From: Lamellibrachia columna
Lineage: Eukaryota; Annelida; Polychaeta; Sabellida; Siboglinidae
Assembly (NCBI GenBank): GCA_963662155.1
Contig: OY759263.1
Coordinates: 25,484,048-25,548,047 of the forward strand
Direction of reading: 5' to 3'
DNA length: 64,000 nt
Below are positions 36,305 through 58,745 of this stretch, in pieces. A program made the translations under genes and the position numbers. Each line of letters starts with the position of its first letter. The stretch's first letter is position 1. The notes beneath the pieces are model-generated. The model did not search any database. It was given only the letters and a program-made list of their open reading frames with translations, and was not told the DNA's origin.

Positions 36305-37170
36305 TCAAGCAATTATAATGTATTTCTTAAACGCATCCGTAGTCCACCTGTCTGCCGCTCTGATCTGCGCATCCGATTCGCCCCTCAGTGCGGCTGCAGT
36401 GGCCGCCCCAATACGAAAGCTGTGACCCTTAAAAGCACTAGTTTGGTAGCCACAAAAACCAAGTAGTCGCTTCAATGACACATTAAATTCACTACGTAAC
36501 ATTGGGGAGCAATCTGGGTATGCGAACAGAGAAGTATGCACGTTGCCCCTGGCCAGCTGGAAATGTCGCAAAAAAGAAGCGGGGTAGATTATAGTCCCCT
36601 GAATGCACTCGCCTCTCACTTGTAGGGATTGGGTACCTTACCTCGCACTATGCATAAAACGCCGGAAAGAAATTGTGATCAACTCCCTGGATATAAAACA
36701 TCATCCATGTGCAAACAACCACGTATCGTGCCACGTGATCGAGGTACCATTTCCCCTATCGGCAAATAAGCTTTGAATGCCAGTACCATCATGGCTCGGA
36801 GCATAAGACACTTATACCGAGATGTAAACACTGTGGGTAAAACATCCACCAAGCTGAGTACAGGGAGTGTGACAGGCAGGCGGACATCAGGGACCGTTCC
36901 CAAATTACGAGCTCCTGCCAACAACTTAGATACCATAAAGCAATTAGATGGGTCATGGAAACCATTGATTTTCTGGAAATAAGCCACCGCTGATACAGTG
37001 GAAACAATGGATGCTTGGGCAGAGCCACTGGCAGACAAATGTGCAATAAAAAGCAACATCAACGGCACCGAAACTGGCAGACGAGTTGGTAAGCCCAACG
37101 AGACCAATTTCTTCCAAGCGCGCTCATAATGGGCCCTAGATGATGGAGCTAAGGAGGCCTGCAGCAGCTT
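36305..37170 (-). pseudogene. Tyrosine recombinase of DIRS-like copy 2
   Basis: The N-terminal half (37107-36679) reads KLVSLGLPTRLPVSVPLML, then STVSAVAYFQKINGFHDPSN. The catalytic half (36619-36305) reads FKGHSFRIGAATAAALRGES, then IRAADRWTTDAFKKYI. HSFRIGAA is the H-x-x-R box, and the DRW...Y block carries the region of the nucleophilic tyrosine. A frame break near 36640-36680 separates the halves. Confidence 0.85.
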
Positions 37171-37172
37171 GT

Positions 37173-37814
37173 CTATAGATTATCTAAGCCTGCCGGGGAC
37201 ACACTGTAAGGTACTTCCACCGGGTTGACCTTCTCCCAGGGTGCCAGTTGTCGAAATTCGTCCACCTGTAAACATGACAATTTATCAACCAGAGTGTTAA
37301 TTCGACCAGGCATGTGACGTGCTGCAAAGTTAATATTAAAACGCAAGCATGCCAATACAAGTGGACGCAGTAACGCCATGATGTGTGAATCACGCGATGT
37401 TTGATTATTAGTTATAGGTACAAAGGGCTTCATTGTCCGCGAAAAAACAGACACTTTTGTTTGCCCAGGCCTCACCCCAAACATGCACTGCTGTCATGAT
37501 AGGATTCAGCTCCAACACCGCGAAATTGAATGATCGCCATGCCACTGGCCACTCACCACAAAACCACTCTGACCCACACAGTGCGCTATACCCTATACCA
37601 CCTGCTGCATCCGTGTACAGCTGGAGATAGTGATCTGTCAAAAAAACTGTCGTCCAAGAAGAAGGACCTACCATTGAAATACAAAAAAATCCATCCAAAC
37701 ACCAAGATCAAGTTTAGTCTCCCAGGTCAAGCTGATATGATGATGTGGCTTGTGCACGCCCATCGTCAAATCTATCAGCCGCCGCAGAAAGGCCCTGCCG
37801 GGGACGACAACTGA
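37173..37814 (-). pseudogene. RNase H of DIRS-like copy 2
   Basis: Reads HYLQLYTDAAGGIGYSALCG, FNFAVLELNPIMTAVHVWGE, VCFFADNEALCTYN, then in the next frame LACLRFNINFAARHMPGR. It aligns block by block with copy 1 and has the complete D-E-D set visible. One frameshift lies near 37410. Confidence 0.85.
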
Positions 37815-37844
37815 ACAAGCAAAATTCAGAACACCAATTAGTGA

Positions 37845-38637
37845 TTAAAGTTCCTTAAAAGTAACTTTCTGTTTACTCTGGAAAGCTAAAAGCAATGACC
37901 TGGCCTTCTCTATCTTATCGTCAGGAAGCCGAGCCTCCACATGGACAGCATCCAAGATAATGCCCAAACAAGGGATGGAAGAGGATGGGCCCACTGTTTT
38001 ACAAGGTGCCAGTGGGACCCCAATTTGTTTGCAAAGAGCAACAAAAGCCATGAGATCGTGACTGCATTTTTCAACTGAGTGCGCCAACAACAGGAAATCG
38101 TCAATGACATGCACCATTCCCGTCACACCTAATTTCACTACAACGCGGTACTGAAACATTCAAAGATCGCACAACTGCTCGAACACCCCATAGGAAGGAG
38201 AGCATCCATAAAAAAATTTCCCTTTCCACTGAAAACCCAACAAAGACCTGTCCGCTGGAGAGACCGGAGTAATACGGAATGCTGATTCCACATCCGCCTT
38301 AGCCATGTAAACAGGCTTCGGTGAATGCCGTATGAAATCAATCGCATCCTGGTCGTTGCGTATTGAACCGACGATATCTCCTTAGGAATAAAATCATTAA
38401 CCGAGGAACCTTCAGGAAATGATAGGTGGTGTATCATCCTAATTCTCCGGGAGACTTCTTCGGCACAACACCTGAAATGATTGGTGAAATCCTATACCGT
38501 AGACAAGTTGGCGGAACGTCGTAAGGCCCAAGTATGCGACCCAATGCCAACTCTTTTGCTAACTTACGATATATGACTTCTGCAAATTCGTCAGCAGATT
38601 TAACATTACTTACCACTTCCCCTCGCTGTGGGGGCAA
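37845..38637 (-). pseudogene. Reverse transcriptase of DIRS-like copy 2
   Basis: Three frames cover the domain: MPPQRGEVVSNVKSADEFAE (38637-38434), MIHHLSFPEGSSVNDFIPKE to LPMGCSSSCAIFECFSTAL (38437-38138) and VHVIDDFLLLAHSVEKCSHD to CLGIILD (38159-37845). The catalytic IDDF is intact. At least two frameshifts are present. Confidence 0.86.
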
Positions 38638-38639
38638 TC

Positions 38640-38783
38640 CAACACAACCAATCGAAAACCATGAGTGAAACCATGCAAAATATATACCACTAAATTGTTA
38701 TCGTAACCATCTAAAATACTAAATTGTTATCGTAACCATCTAAAATACTACAGAGTGCTTCTGGGGACACAGGTGAGGGCAAC
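38640..38783 (-). other. Gag-RT spacer with a short tandem duplication
   Basis: TAAATTGTTATCGTAACCAT followed by CTAAAATAC occurs twice in succession (about 38691-38749, period about 29 bp). It lies between the gag and RT coding parts of DIRS-like copy 2. Confidence 0.7.
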
Positions 38784-40111
38784 TTACTTCCAAGCCCAAG
38801 CGGGCGAGTCAGTGGCGGTCGAGGGTCCAGCTGGGGGACCGGGCGGAGGTGGGTTACCTGGGCGCTGTTGTTTTGCCCGTATGCTGAAACACCTAATCGA
38901 TGGGTGGGACCCCCCGCAAACTCTACATTTGTGCATCCAGCGACACGTGTTCTTGTTACACATGTCTCCCCTGTTGAATGCAAAGCAGGGACTGGCAGTT
39001 GGGGGCCGGGCCCTGCCCTTGCCTAGAAAGGGGGACACTGGGGACTGCAGCAGATCTACCTAAGTTTGAGATGCCTTCAGCCATAGCTCCCAGTTGATCG
39101 GGTCCCATGCCCACCCCGCCCGGTACCGCATGCACCTGAAAACTTGGTCGTATGATCGCCAATCGGCCCCCTCCTGCGCAAGGCCTCGAACGGCCTCGAT
39201 ATATTTTAACATCTTAGTGGCACAAGGAAGGTTAGCGGGCTGCGTTAAATAGACGGACATATACATTTGGAATGCTTGCATCCACAACGGAAAAGACAGG
39301 GTCTCACTTGGCTTGGCCTTTGCCGGGGACACGCAGAAAGTGGGGCTAGCGGTAACAACCTGTACCGACATGGCGTAATCATGCTGCTGGAGCTGGTCGG
39401 GTTTAATGAGAAGGGACAGGTCTATGAACTGCCATCAATTCCTGCGTGGCGCGCGGCAGATACCCTAAAACCTCATTACCTGGAACATGCATAAAGTCGG
39501 CATTAGGCCAGGGGGCGACATTGTCATTGGCACCATAACCAAATGGCAATGGCTGCTCCGGGGCAGAATGATTCGTCTCGACTGGCTGCACCGGGAAAGC
39601 GTTCCCCCACTCCGGCGTACCTGGACCCTGGCCGACTGTCACCTGTGCGGCACTGCACAGCAGGTGGGGAACCAGCAGCTGGCGCCGGGTGCAGCATTCT
39701 CTCGGAAGATGCCACGCGGCGTTCCATGTCGCGTTCCTACTGGCTCCGGGGCAAGGCTGGCTCCGGGGCATCTCGCACCACCGCCTGAAGACTAGGAGCA
39801 TCCTCGAAATGCTCCCGAATCGCACATTCAGGTGACGGAGCCCCCATTGAGACAACTGCCGGAGCTGCCGAGGCGGCAGCAGATACCGCGGCAGGAGCAG
39901 ACGTCGCGGCGGCAGCAGACACCGTGGCAGGAGCAGACGACGGGGCGGCAGCAGAAGACGTCGGGGCGGCAGCAGACACTGCAGCTGCTCGTGCGCGTGC
40001 TGATCGAGCCCGAGTTTGTCTGGGTGACGTGTTCTGCAGTACAGGCCGTCCCCGACCCCGTGTAGTCTTAGCACGTGCCATTCTGCAACAACAATACAAC
40101 AGCAGGACCAA
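38784..40111 (-). pseudogene. Gag-like region of DIRS-like copy 2
   Basis: Starts near 40080 with an Arg/Ala-rich basic tail (MARAKTTRGRGRPVLQNTSP), followed by Ala/Pro-rich low-complexity repeats and a central region (39371-39060) with FPLWMQAFQMYMSVYL. The end (39038-38784) has GDMCNKNTCRWMHKCRVCGG then HPSIRC, a Cys/His cluster like the zinc motif in DIRS-group gag proteins. A proline-rich tail follows. Several frameshifts interrupt it. Confidence 0.72.
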
Positions 40112-40169
40112 CTAGATAAACTTTATCTCCCCATGTGTGAACCTGCATGAAGATATAGCACTGTAGTTT

Positions 40170-40270
40170 GACAATGCACACTACGTAACCTGGATAGAAA
40201 CAGTGACGACGCAGTACAATAAATCACATGACAGTGATCTAAGCACACTGCAGTGTGACAATGCCATAGA
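40170..40270. repeat. 85-87-bp repeat unit, copy near the DIRS-like 5' end
   Basis: One full unit plus the start of a second (GACAATGCACACTACGTAAC, then CAGTACAATAAATCACATGA). The same unit forms the array at 41868-42085. Confidence 0.85.
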
Positions 40271-40453
40271 GTTACATCATTAATCACCCCCCTATAAACA
40301 AGAGCGACAAGCCAGCTCACTGCAGTGAAGCGGGTGTGGACCACTGGCCGGCATTTCATTGCACGGCAGAAACAGTTGCATCCACTGCATGATACATAGG
40401 GTAGTACTGTTTATAGTGTGAACATAGCATGTTACAAATAGTTGTCTAACATA

Positions 40454-40484
<31 letters not shown>

Positions 40485-40679
40485 GAGCAAGTAAGTTAAT
40501 GTATTTCCTCCTCACCATCATCATGTTCAATATAAGGCAAACAAAAGCAATGAAGATGAGGTGGCTACCAGAGAAGTATAAACTTCTCAGGCTAGTAGCC
40601 AGTGACGATGCCACCAGGAACCAATTAACTTGAAGAATTGTCAATGTAATTTGTTCTTAATGGGGCATGGCCAACAGAC
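40271..40679. other. Unassigned, with (GTAA)n
   Basis: (AAGT)n tetranucleotide at about 40455-40490. No gene recognised. Confidence 0.6.
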
Positions 40680-41867
40680 TGATTACTAATTTGGGTGAGG
40701 GTGTTCCCAGCAGTTGTGTTATAAGTGTGGGCAGTGGGTTGCTCATATTGGAGTGAGCATCGTGCATTAGTGTTAAACTCTCCAAGACAAACATTTTGGA
40801 GGCTTGCTACAGACAGCTGTGGGACAATGAATATGGTTATTTACAGGATCTAACATCTTGTTATTTTCAGGTAATTTATGTCACAAATGTTTGTGCTGTG
40901 TTAGTGTATATGTGAATGAATGTAACAGTTTCGAAAATGTTCTGAAATATCAATATATTACAGATACGTTTTTTTTTTTGGGAGGAGCGTGATTAAGTGT
41001 TTCCCAGTAGTCATTGATTGGGTGCAACATAAAATGTTATAGGGGTAGGGTTCAGTTTTATAAGTAATGTGTGCGTGCGTGTATGCATATTTGTAACTCA
41101 TTTTTAAAACTCCACTAGATGTCAGCTCATTAATAAGATTTTTTTCTTTATTAAGCATTTAATAAGGCTCTCCCCTTTTTGATCGTCGTTTGCCTTTTCT
41201 TCGTTGTATGAACCACTATCACGTAACTAATTATGTACACATTGCAACATTCACATTCATTCTATGCATTTGTTTGACAAACCATTTGAAAGGTTGCCTA
41301 CTAAAACAATTGACAGCTTAAATGAGAGAGCACATTTCTTTACATGACTTTGCAAGTTGGCCAGATAACATTCGAGAAAGATTTTGATCTGCAGGTGAAA
41401 ATGGCTGTGATGGAGCTGCTGGGGAATGTGTTGGAAGATGGGAAAAGAATATTTTTGGTACCTTAGAGAAGAATGTCCAATAAAGCTTAATGAGATTTTG
41501 ACAATTTGCAGTCATTACCTAATACATGTATAGAGCACTTCAGAAAATTCACTTTCGATCATGTATATTGGTGCTACTGTTATAGTTAATATGATATTTG
41601 ATATACAAGGTGCATGGAGAGATCGTGCACGTAAGAAGGTATTAGGTATATATAGCTATGTAGTAATAATCTCTTATTAGTACTGTATATCTATAGATAT
41701 ATGATGAAGACTGGGTGCTGTACAGTATAAACACTGGGCCTCCAGTGGGTTCTTGCCGTGCAGCAGCATGAATGTCACTGGTCCATGCCGGCATCACTTT
41801 ATCGTGTGTCAACTGATAAGGGCTTAGCGGTCTTGTTTTACTAACGGGTGTTCTATTTATGCCTATG
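40680..41867 (+). mobile_element. Internally deleted relative of the P-like element
   Basis: Left part (40735-40865) matches 29110-29300. Right parts (41085-41185 and 41735-41867) match 30105-30210 and 30238-30330. The transposase region between them is absent and replaced by other sequence. This is the structure expected of a non-autonomous deletion derivative. The last 45 bp (TGTCAACTGATAAG to TTCTATTTATG) also recur at 46930-46984. Confidence 0.6.
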
Positions 41868-42085
41868 GACAATGCACACTAAGTAACATGGATAAAAACA
41901 GTGACGACGCAGTACAATAAATCACATGACAGTGATCTAAGCACTGCAGTGTGACAAGGCACACTACGTAACATGGATAAAAACAGTGGCGACGCACGAC
42001 AATAAATCACATGACAGTGATCAAAGCACTGCAATGTGACAATGTACACTACGTAACATGGATAATACAGTGACAAAGCATAAAA
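41868..42085. repeat. 85-bp tandem repeat, about 2.5 copies
   Basis: Units start at 41868, 41953 and 42038 (GACAATGCACACTA-type), exact period 85. The homologous unit at 40170 lies on the other side of the P-like derivative, so that element probably inserted into a longer array. Confidence 0.92.
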
Positions 42086-42109
42086 CGTAATTGTTGTTGT
42101 TACTTTGAG

Positions 42110-43525
<1,416 letters not shown>

Positions 43526-43770
43526 GACATTCACTCAGTGTGCATGCTGGCATGGCGTTCAGCACGAAGGACCGTGATAATGACCTGGCAAAAGTATCCT
43601 GTGCACGAAGGTACAACGGAGCCTGGTGGTACAGTAATTGTCATGATTCCAACTTGAATGGTCTGTACCTTGGTGGCGGAAACACTACATTCGGCAAAGG
43701 CGTCATTTGGAATCACTGGCTTGGACTCACGTACTCGCTCAAGAAAGTCGAGATGAAACTGAGACCGTAG
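43526..43770 (+). pseudogene. Orphan FReD exon 5, unit C (intact)
   Basis: 245-nt terminal exon with entry phase 1 and stop TAG at 43768-43770. It encodes [39 protein letters not shown] and [12 protein letters not shown] with no disruption. It keeps both conserved cysteines and the calcium-site motif DRDND. No matching exons 1-4 precede it within 17 kb, only transposons. The nearest same-strand intact exon 4 is at 14385. It is listed as a pseudogene because no complete gene can be drawn; it could serve as a conversion donor or distant terminal exon. Confidence 0.85.
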
Positions 43771-44355
43771 CAGAAGTCAGTTGTGACTATCAAAATACCG
43801 CCGAGTGAAGAATCACAATGTTGTCGTATATTTCTTGCCGCATGGTGTAATCTGACAGTCATTTAAATAAAACGGTTAAAAAAACATACCGTGTGAAAAT
43901 TTTAAATTTATAAAAATAATACAGTTCAAACTAAATAATTGTGTTTTGTGAGACACATAAATGTGTGTGCATTTACATATCTTCCAAAACTGCCCATTTC
44001 TTCGCTTAGAAAATAAAAAAATGCTTGTATGTTGCATCCTCGTTTCATGGCCACGCATATTATGCATATTATGCATTTTATTTGTATTTATTCAAGTAAA
44101 GAGCAGCTTGTTTTATGCCGCCTCAAGTTATTCATGTTACATGGGTCAACCCATCAATTCGGAACACTTTAAACTCCTGCACTTAAAACAAATGTTGTCT
44201 GGTGATTCTCTCTTTGATGGTTCATGTTTGCATCACCTCTATGTTTACTGTGTGAATATTGGTCAGGATCAATGATTCATATAGAAAAACTGCCGTAATT
44301 TGTGTAAGCACCGTGACCAGTGCAGGGTTAACCTGTGTACAAGTTGTACACTCGT
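43771..44355 (+). other. 3' UTR and downstream flank of unit C
   Basis: Homologous to 18085 onward and 56408 onward. AATAAA lies at 43866-43871. The conserved block TTTATGCCGCCT to GTGAATATTGGTCAGGAT is present. Confidence 0.7.
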
Positions 44356-44564
44356 GTCAGGCCTCGCACAAAGAGGGAAATGATTTTTTTCGTACAACAT
44401 AGCTCGGACTGCCACCACCTCCAGGGAATGACACCGACCTTTAGCCAGACGACAACCCCCTACCAGTGTACAGGGGCAATGCCCCCAGCTGTGGCCGAGC
44501 GGATACTCACTACTGCAGGGAAAGCAGCTAGAGATGCTGTTGTGAGAAATTACTTTTAATAATA

Positions 44565-44709
44565 GTCTGACAATAACATTGTAGGTTAAATATACGACGA
44601 CTAAAAATTGATGGTATTTACTCTAACTTTAATTTGTATAATTAATGTTAGAGTAAATACCACATACTTTTAATCCTCTTCTACTTCACCTACAATGGTA
44701 TTGACAAAC
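44565..44709. mobile_element. Palindromic MITE-like element
   Basis: Outer inverted repeats of about 22 bp (44565-44586 and 44688-44709, about 19 matches, core CATTGTAGGT / ACCTACAATG). An inner perfect 16-bp inverted repeat, TGGTATTTACTCTAAC / GTTAGAGTAAATACCA, lies at 44612-44627 and 44647-44662. The whole 145 bp could fold into one hairpin. A target-site duplication was not identified. Confidence 0.6.
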
Positions 44710-44864
44710 ATCACTAAGTGTCACATCATTGACGTGTCAATTACATTGTACACAGTTGCTTTCAGTAAGTGTTCATGCACGTAAAACTACTGTAGTCGCA
44801 GGTCTCGTTGCAATTTAATAATCTGCAACTTTGTCTTCTCTTCTTTCAACTGCATCAATTTGAT

Positions 44865-45360
44865 TTTTTTTTTTTTTGGGACAGAAGAATAGATAATAGT
44901 ATCACGAGTTGTGAATCCGCGAACTTGGTACGTTCTGCAGTAAGTCCATCCAGACCTAATGACTTATTGCATGATAATTCATTAATAATATTCATCAGTT
45001 CACCGGCATCAATAGTCATTCTAGTTTTGTAAGTAACGCAATCAAAGTGAACTTTATCACAACGGCTGTCTTTCACACTGGTAACAATATTTTCAAAGTA
45101 GTACTTCCACATTGACCCAATGTTCCATCGCCGTGGACAACTTTAATGTTCGTGGGAAGTTTTACTTACGACGACGCTTTTTACACATCTTTTATGCAAT
45201 GCTATCAACGATTATATTTTCTTTGTCCTTTTTACATTTTCTGATCGCATGCTTCAATGTAATTCTGGATAATTTCATTATATTAAAACATCACTTTGTC
45301 TGGGTTTGCCTATCTCTCTACACAGCCAGTAAGCATCACGAGCTGCACTGTGAAGCTCTT
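44865..45360 (-). mobile_element. LINE fragment
   Basis: On the minus strand, 45360-45278 reads [20 protein letters not shown], and 45112-44855 reads [20 protein letters not shown] then NIINELSCNKSLGLDGLTAE, ending at a run of A (T on plus) at 44865-44877. The 'NKS-GLDGLTAE' block lies just before the RT domain in non-LTR elements. It differs from families 1 and 2. Confidence 0.7.
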
Positions 45361-45361
45361 T

Positions 45362-47600
<2,239 letters not shown>

Positions 47601-47619
47601 GTTATTCGATCCTTAATTT

Positions 47620-48050
47620 AAACGGGAATGATATTCAACACGAATGCAAATACCCAAATATACAATACAAATACACAACCGACACAATAGTAACCATGTG
47701 AATACTGTGTCATCCGAACAAAAACACCGCCAGTACTTATTTATCCCGTCTTGATGAAATATTACACCATGATATTAGAAAAATATCCTTATTGTGTTTT
47801 TTTCTAAAACGATAAACATTTTGTAACTGCGAATCATTGTTACAGAATAACGGCCTCGACAACATTTTAAAATAGGGTGTAGCTAAGAATCCTGCAACAG
47901 GAAGTTCGCTAGTCGTTCGATTAGAAATTATGTTGTCACGATCCCGGACATCAGCTTGACTGGCTGAGACGAAGTCTAGTTACTTCCCGAAATTGCGACA
48001 ACTGAGTGAACGTCTTCAGTGTTGATAAGTCGAGCTTTCTACCCGCTGTC
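47620..48050 (+). promoter_or_regulatory. 5' flank and probable promoter of the intact FReD gene
   Basis: Conserved with 12330-12745 (unit A) and the inverse of 4409-4720 (unit 0), including TTTTGTAACTGCGAATCATT, AATCCTGCAACAGGAAGTT and the GATCCCGGAC to TGGCTGAGACG block 100 bp before the start codon. Conservation of this block in three units suggests that it contains the promoter or 5' UTR. No TATA box is obvious. Confidence 0.55.
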
Positions 48051-56407
<8,357 letters not shown>

Positions 56408-56448
56408 CAGAAAACTGTCACAGATAAAACACACTGTCATTAAAAATT

Positions 56449-56454
56449 AATAAA
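56449..56454 (+). terminator. Polyadenylation signal AATAAA
   Basis: Lies 42 nt after the unit D stop codon, the nearest canonical signal. The 3' UTR would be short. Confidence 0.55.
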
Positions 56455-57308
56455 TAATGCAGTTCAAACAATATAATAGTGTTTTATGAGAAACGTAAAT
56501 GTGTGTGCATTTAAGTATCTTCCTGTTAAAAAAACTGCCCATTTCCTCGATTAGAAAATAATTAATTTTGGCGTGTGAAACCCTCTACTTTGGCCACGCA
56601 ATATATACGTTTTACTTATATTTAGTCACGTAAACAGGAGCCTGTTTTATGCCGCCTGACGTTATTCATGTTAGGTCAATCCATCCTTGCGCAACTTTAA
56701 CTCCTGCACTTAAACAAAATGTTGTCTGATCATTCTACCTTTGATGATACATGTTTGCATGACCTGTGTGCTTACTGTGTGATTATTGGTCAGGATAAAT
56801 TATTCATATAGAAAAAACTACGGACATTTGTGTAGGCACCCGTGACCAGTGCAGGAGTAATCATTGTCCAAATGGTACACTCGTGACCGGCCCCGCACAA
56901 TGAGGGGCCCCACATAATCATCATCATAATCCACCTGATTAACCGCTTAAAGGATTTTGTTCGCTTACTTTGAACTCCGACCTATTAATTTTACGCTGTT
57001 TTTTTTATTATTTCCTGGTATATCATTGTAATTTATGTTATTCGTGCTTGCCATTGTACACGTTATTTTTTATTATATGCTAACATAGTTAACCCCTCAC
57101 AAAAAGTGTTTACCAGACCCTTACATTATTAGTTGCGAATTTGTACTGGTTAACATGTAGCCTAATAAAAATAGATACCATGTCTGACTGTGTTTTGTTG
57201 TAAAGAGGCGATTTCTTAAGTATACAGTATACGCAATTCGTTGTTAGCATTGTGCGTTTTTAAATAACATGTAATTATATTCCCGTGATCTGTACAGAAT
57301 CGGTTAAC
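56455..57308 (+). other. Downstream flank of unit D
   Basis: Homologous to the unit A flank up to 18850 (TTGTTAGCATT, GTAATTATATTCCCGTGATC). The homology ends exactly where the tRNA-like sequence begins. Confidence 0.65.
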
Positions 57309-57310
57309 TG

Positions 57311-57389
57311 TGGCAATGTGAGAAGGATTCGAACCCGGGTTCTCTCGATTGACAAAAAAATGCATTGACGACTGCGCCGACAGAGCCGT
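57311..57389 (-). mobile_element. tRNA-like sequence (tRNA pseudogene or SINE head)
   Basis: On the minus strand it has a perfect B box (GGTTCGAATCC, at 57335-57325), a plausible A box (TGTCGGCGCAGTC, about 57381-57369) and near-complementary ends (GGCTCTG... to ...CATTGCC, weak). The anticodon region contains a T7 run, so it is not a functional tRNA. Unrelated in sequence to the element at 5073. Confidence 0.55.
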
Positions 57390-57596
57390 CATAATCAAGC
57401 TGACGTCCTACGCGCCGAGAAACGACATATTCAAGGCCTAACGTAACAACAACGGGAGGGTTGTGTGCCTGCTCACAAGCGGTAAGAAAGTTACAATCAC
57501 AAACGATCAAGTGCTTCGAGGTCTATACAAGTCTTAATCATAACAAGAACAACTCCAAGAACTACACAACCAGTTACTACAAACAGGATTATAAAC

Positions 57597-57786
57597 GAAT
57601 GACATTGTCTGTGACAACGGTGCACACGTTAGTGTGAACAGTACACCTATGGCTTGAAGTCCTGAATGACATTGTCTGTGACAACGGTGCACACGTTAAT
57701 ATGAACAGTACACCTATGGCTTTAAGTCCTGAATGACATTGTCTGTGACAACGGTGCACACGTTAGTATGAACAGTACACCTATGC
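57597..57786. repeat. 67-bp tandem repeat, about 2.8 copies
   Basis: Units start at 57597, 57664 and 57731 (GAATGACATTGTCTGTGACA), with one or two differences between copies. Confidence 0.95.
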
Positions 57787-58029
57787 AGATATTATCTGCA
57801 CAAAAGTAAAGTGGTTTAAAACACACAGAACTAATCAACTGTCTCAACCCAGAAAATACTATGTCTATGATGTAAAATATATAACAAGTCAAATGTACCA
57901 AGGTGTATTTAAAAGAACACATAGTATAATATATAACCTGCATTATAAATCATACATTTGGGGTCATACATTTATAGATGACAAATAATATCAAATAAAT
58001 AATGGGCAGATTCTAAAATACCAAATTAA

Positions 58030-58745
58030 TATAATTTTTACCCATTGTTCTCGGATTAATGTATGTTAACACTGAAAAATTCGTAAGGTACACAGGCTAC
58101 TAACACATATTATAAACACAGACCCATGTGAAAGCTGCACTAACATTAAAACAAAATATCATAATGTTGAGGATTTAAAGGCATTTCTAAAACGACACAA
58201 ACATAAGCTAACTGTTTTAAGCCTAAATATATATTCACTGAGCTAAAAAATTGACGAACTACATATTTTAATAAGTACTCGTGCATAATTAGGTGTACAA
58301 ATAAATGTCAGTTTTATACTTTTATACAGGAAGCGAGGATAGGAATTAACACAGATACACAACAACTAATTTAAAAAAAACTACTATGACAACTCACAAT
58401 CCACAGACAAATGTTCTAAGAAAGGAGGGCTAGTCACATATGTTTCAAATAATATCACCATTTGTAATTATAAAGCACATCATATACCAAGTACTCATCA
58501 TGAGAAGCCATACGCCTAGATATTGTTGATGAATGAAATAATAAAATAACAATTTGTAATATCTACAAGCTCCCCCCCAAAACTACCATGCCTCAATTGA
58601 ATTATTTATGCAAGAATTCAATCCTATACTTTTAGAAATAAACAGGGGTGCAAGAAATGTAGTACTGACAGGAGATTTCAACATAGATCTATTGAAAAAT
58701 AGCTCGAATAAAAAATGTCAACAATTATGTGATACATTAGCAATT
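58030..58745 (+). mobile_element. LINE 5' fragment (endonuclease domain)
   Basis: Contains frame-shifted pieces of an APE-type endonuclease ORF: LKRHKHKLTVLSLNIYSLS, then CSKKGGLVTYVSNNITICNY and NVVLTGDFNIDLLKNSSNKK (58608-58745). The last block holds the conserved GDFN of the endonuclease. It is interrupted by the start of a family 1 RT at 58746. It may belong to family 2. Confidence 0.75.

Larger units (their letters stand above)
36305..40111 (-). mobile_element. DIRS/Ngaro-like tyrosine-recombinase retrotransposon, copy 2
   Basis: The more complete of the two. On the minus strand it runs gag (40111-38784), RT (38637-37845), RNase H (37814-37173) and tyrosine recombinase (about 37170-36305). 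RNase H and YR are nearly adjacent, leaving no room for the methyltransferase-like domain of classical DIRS elements, which favours a Ngaro-like or related lineage. No integrase or protease is present. Frameshifts in every domain show that it is inactive. Confidence 0.85.

Noticed and set aside
44488..44530. tRNA gene suggested by TGGCCGAGCGGA
   Set aside because: Looks like a Ser/Leu tRNA A box, but no B box or closing acceptor stem follows.
48006..48050. Upstream in-frame ATG as the start of the FReD gene
   Set aside because: It would place 15 polar residues before the signal peptide, and the unit 0 paralogue starts at the equivalent of 48051.
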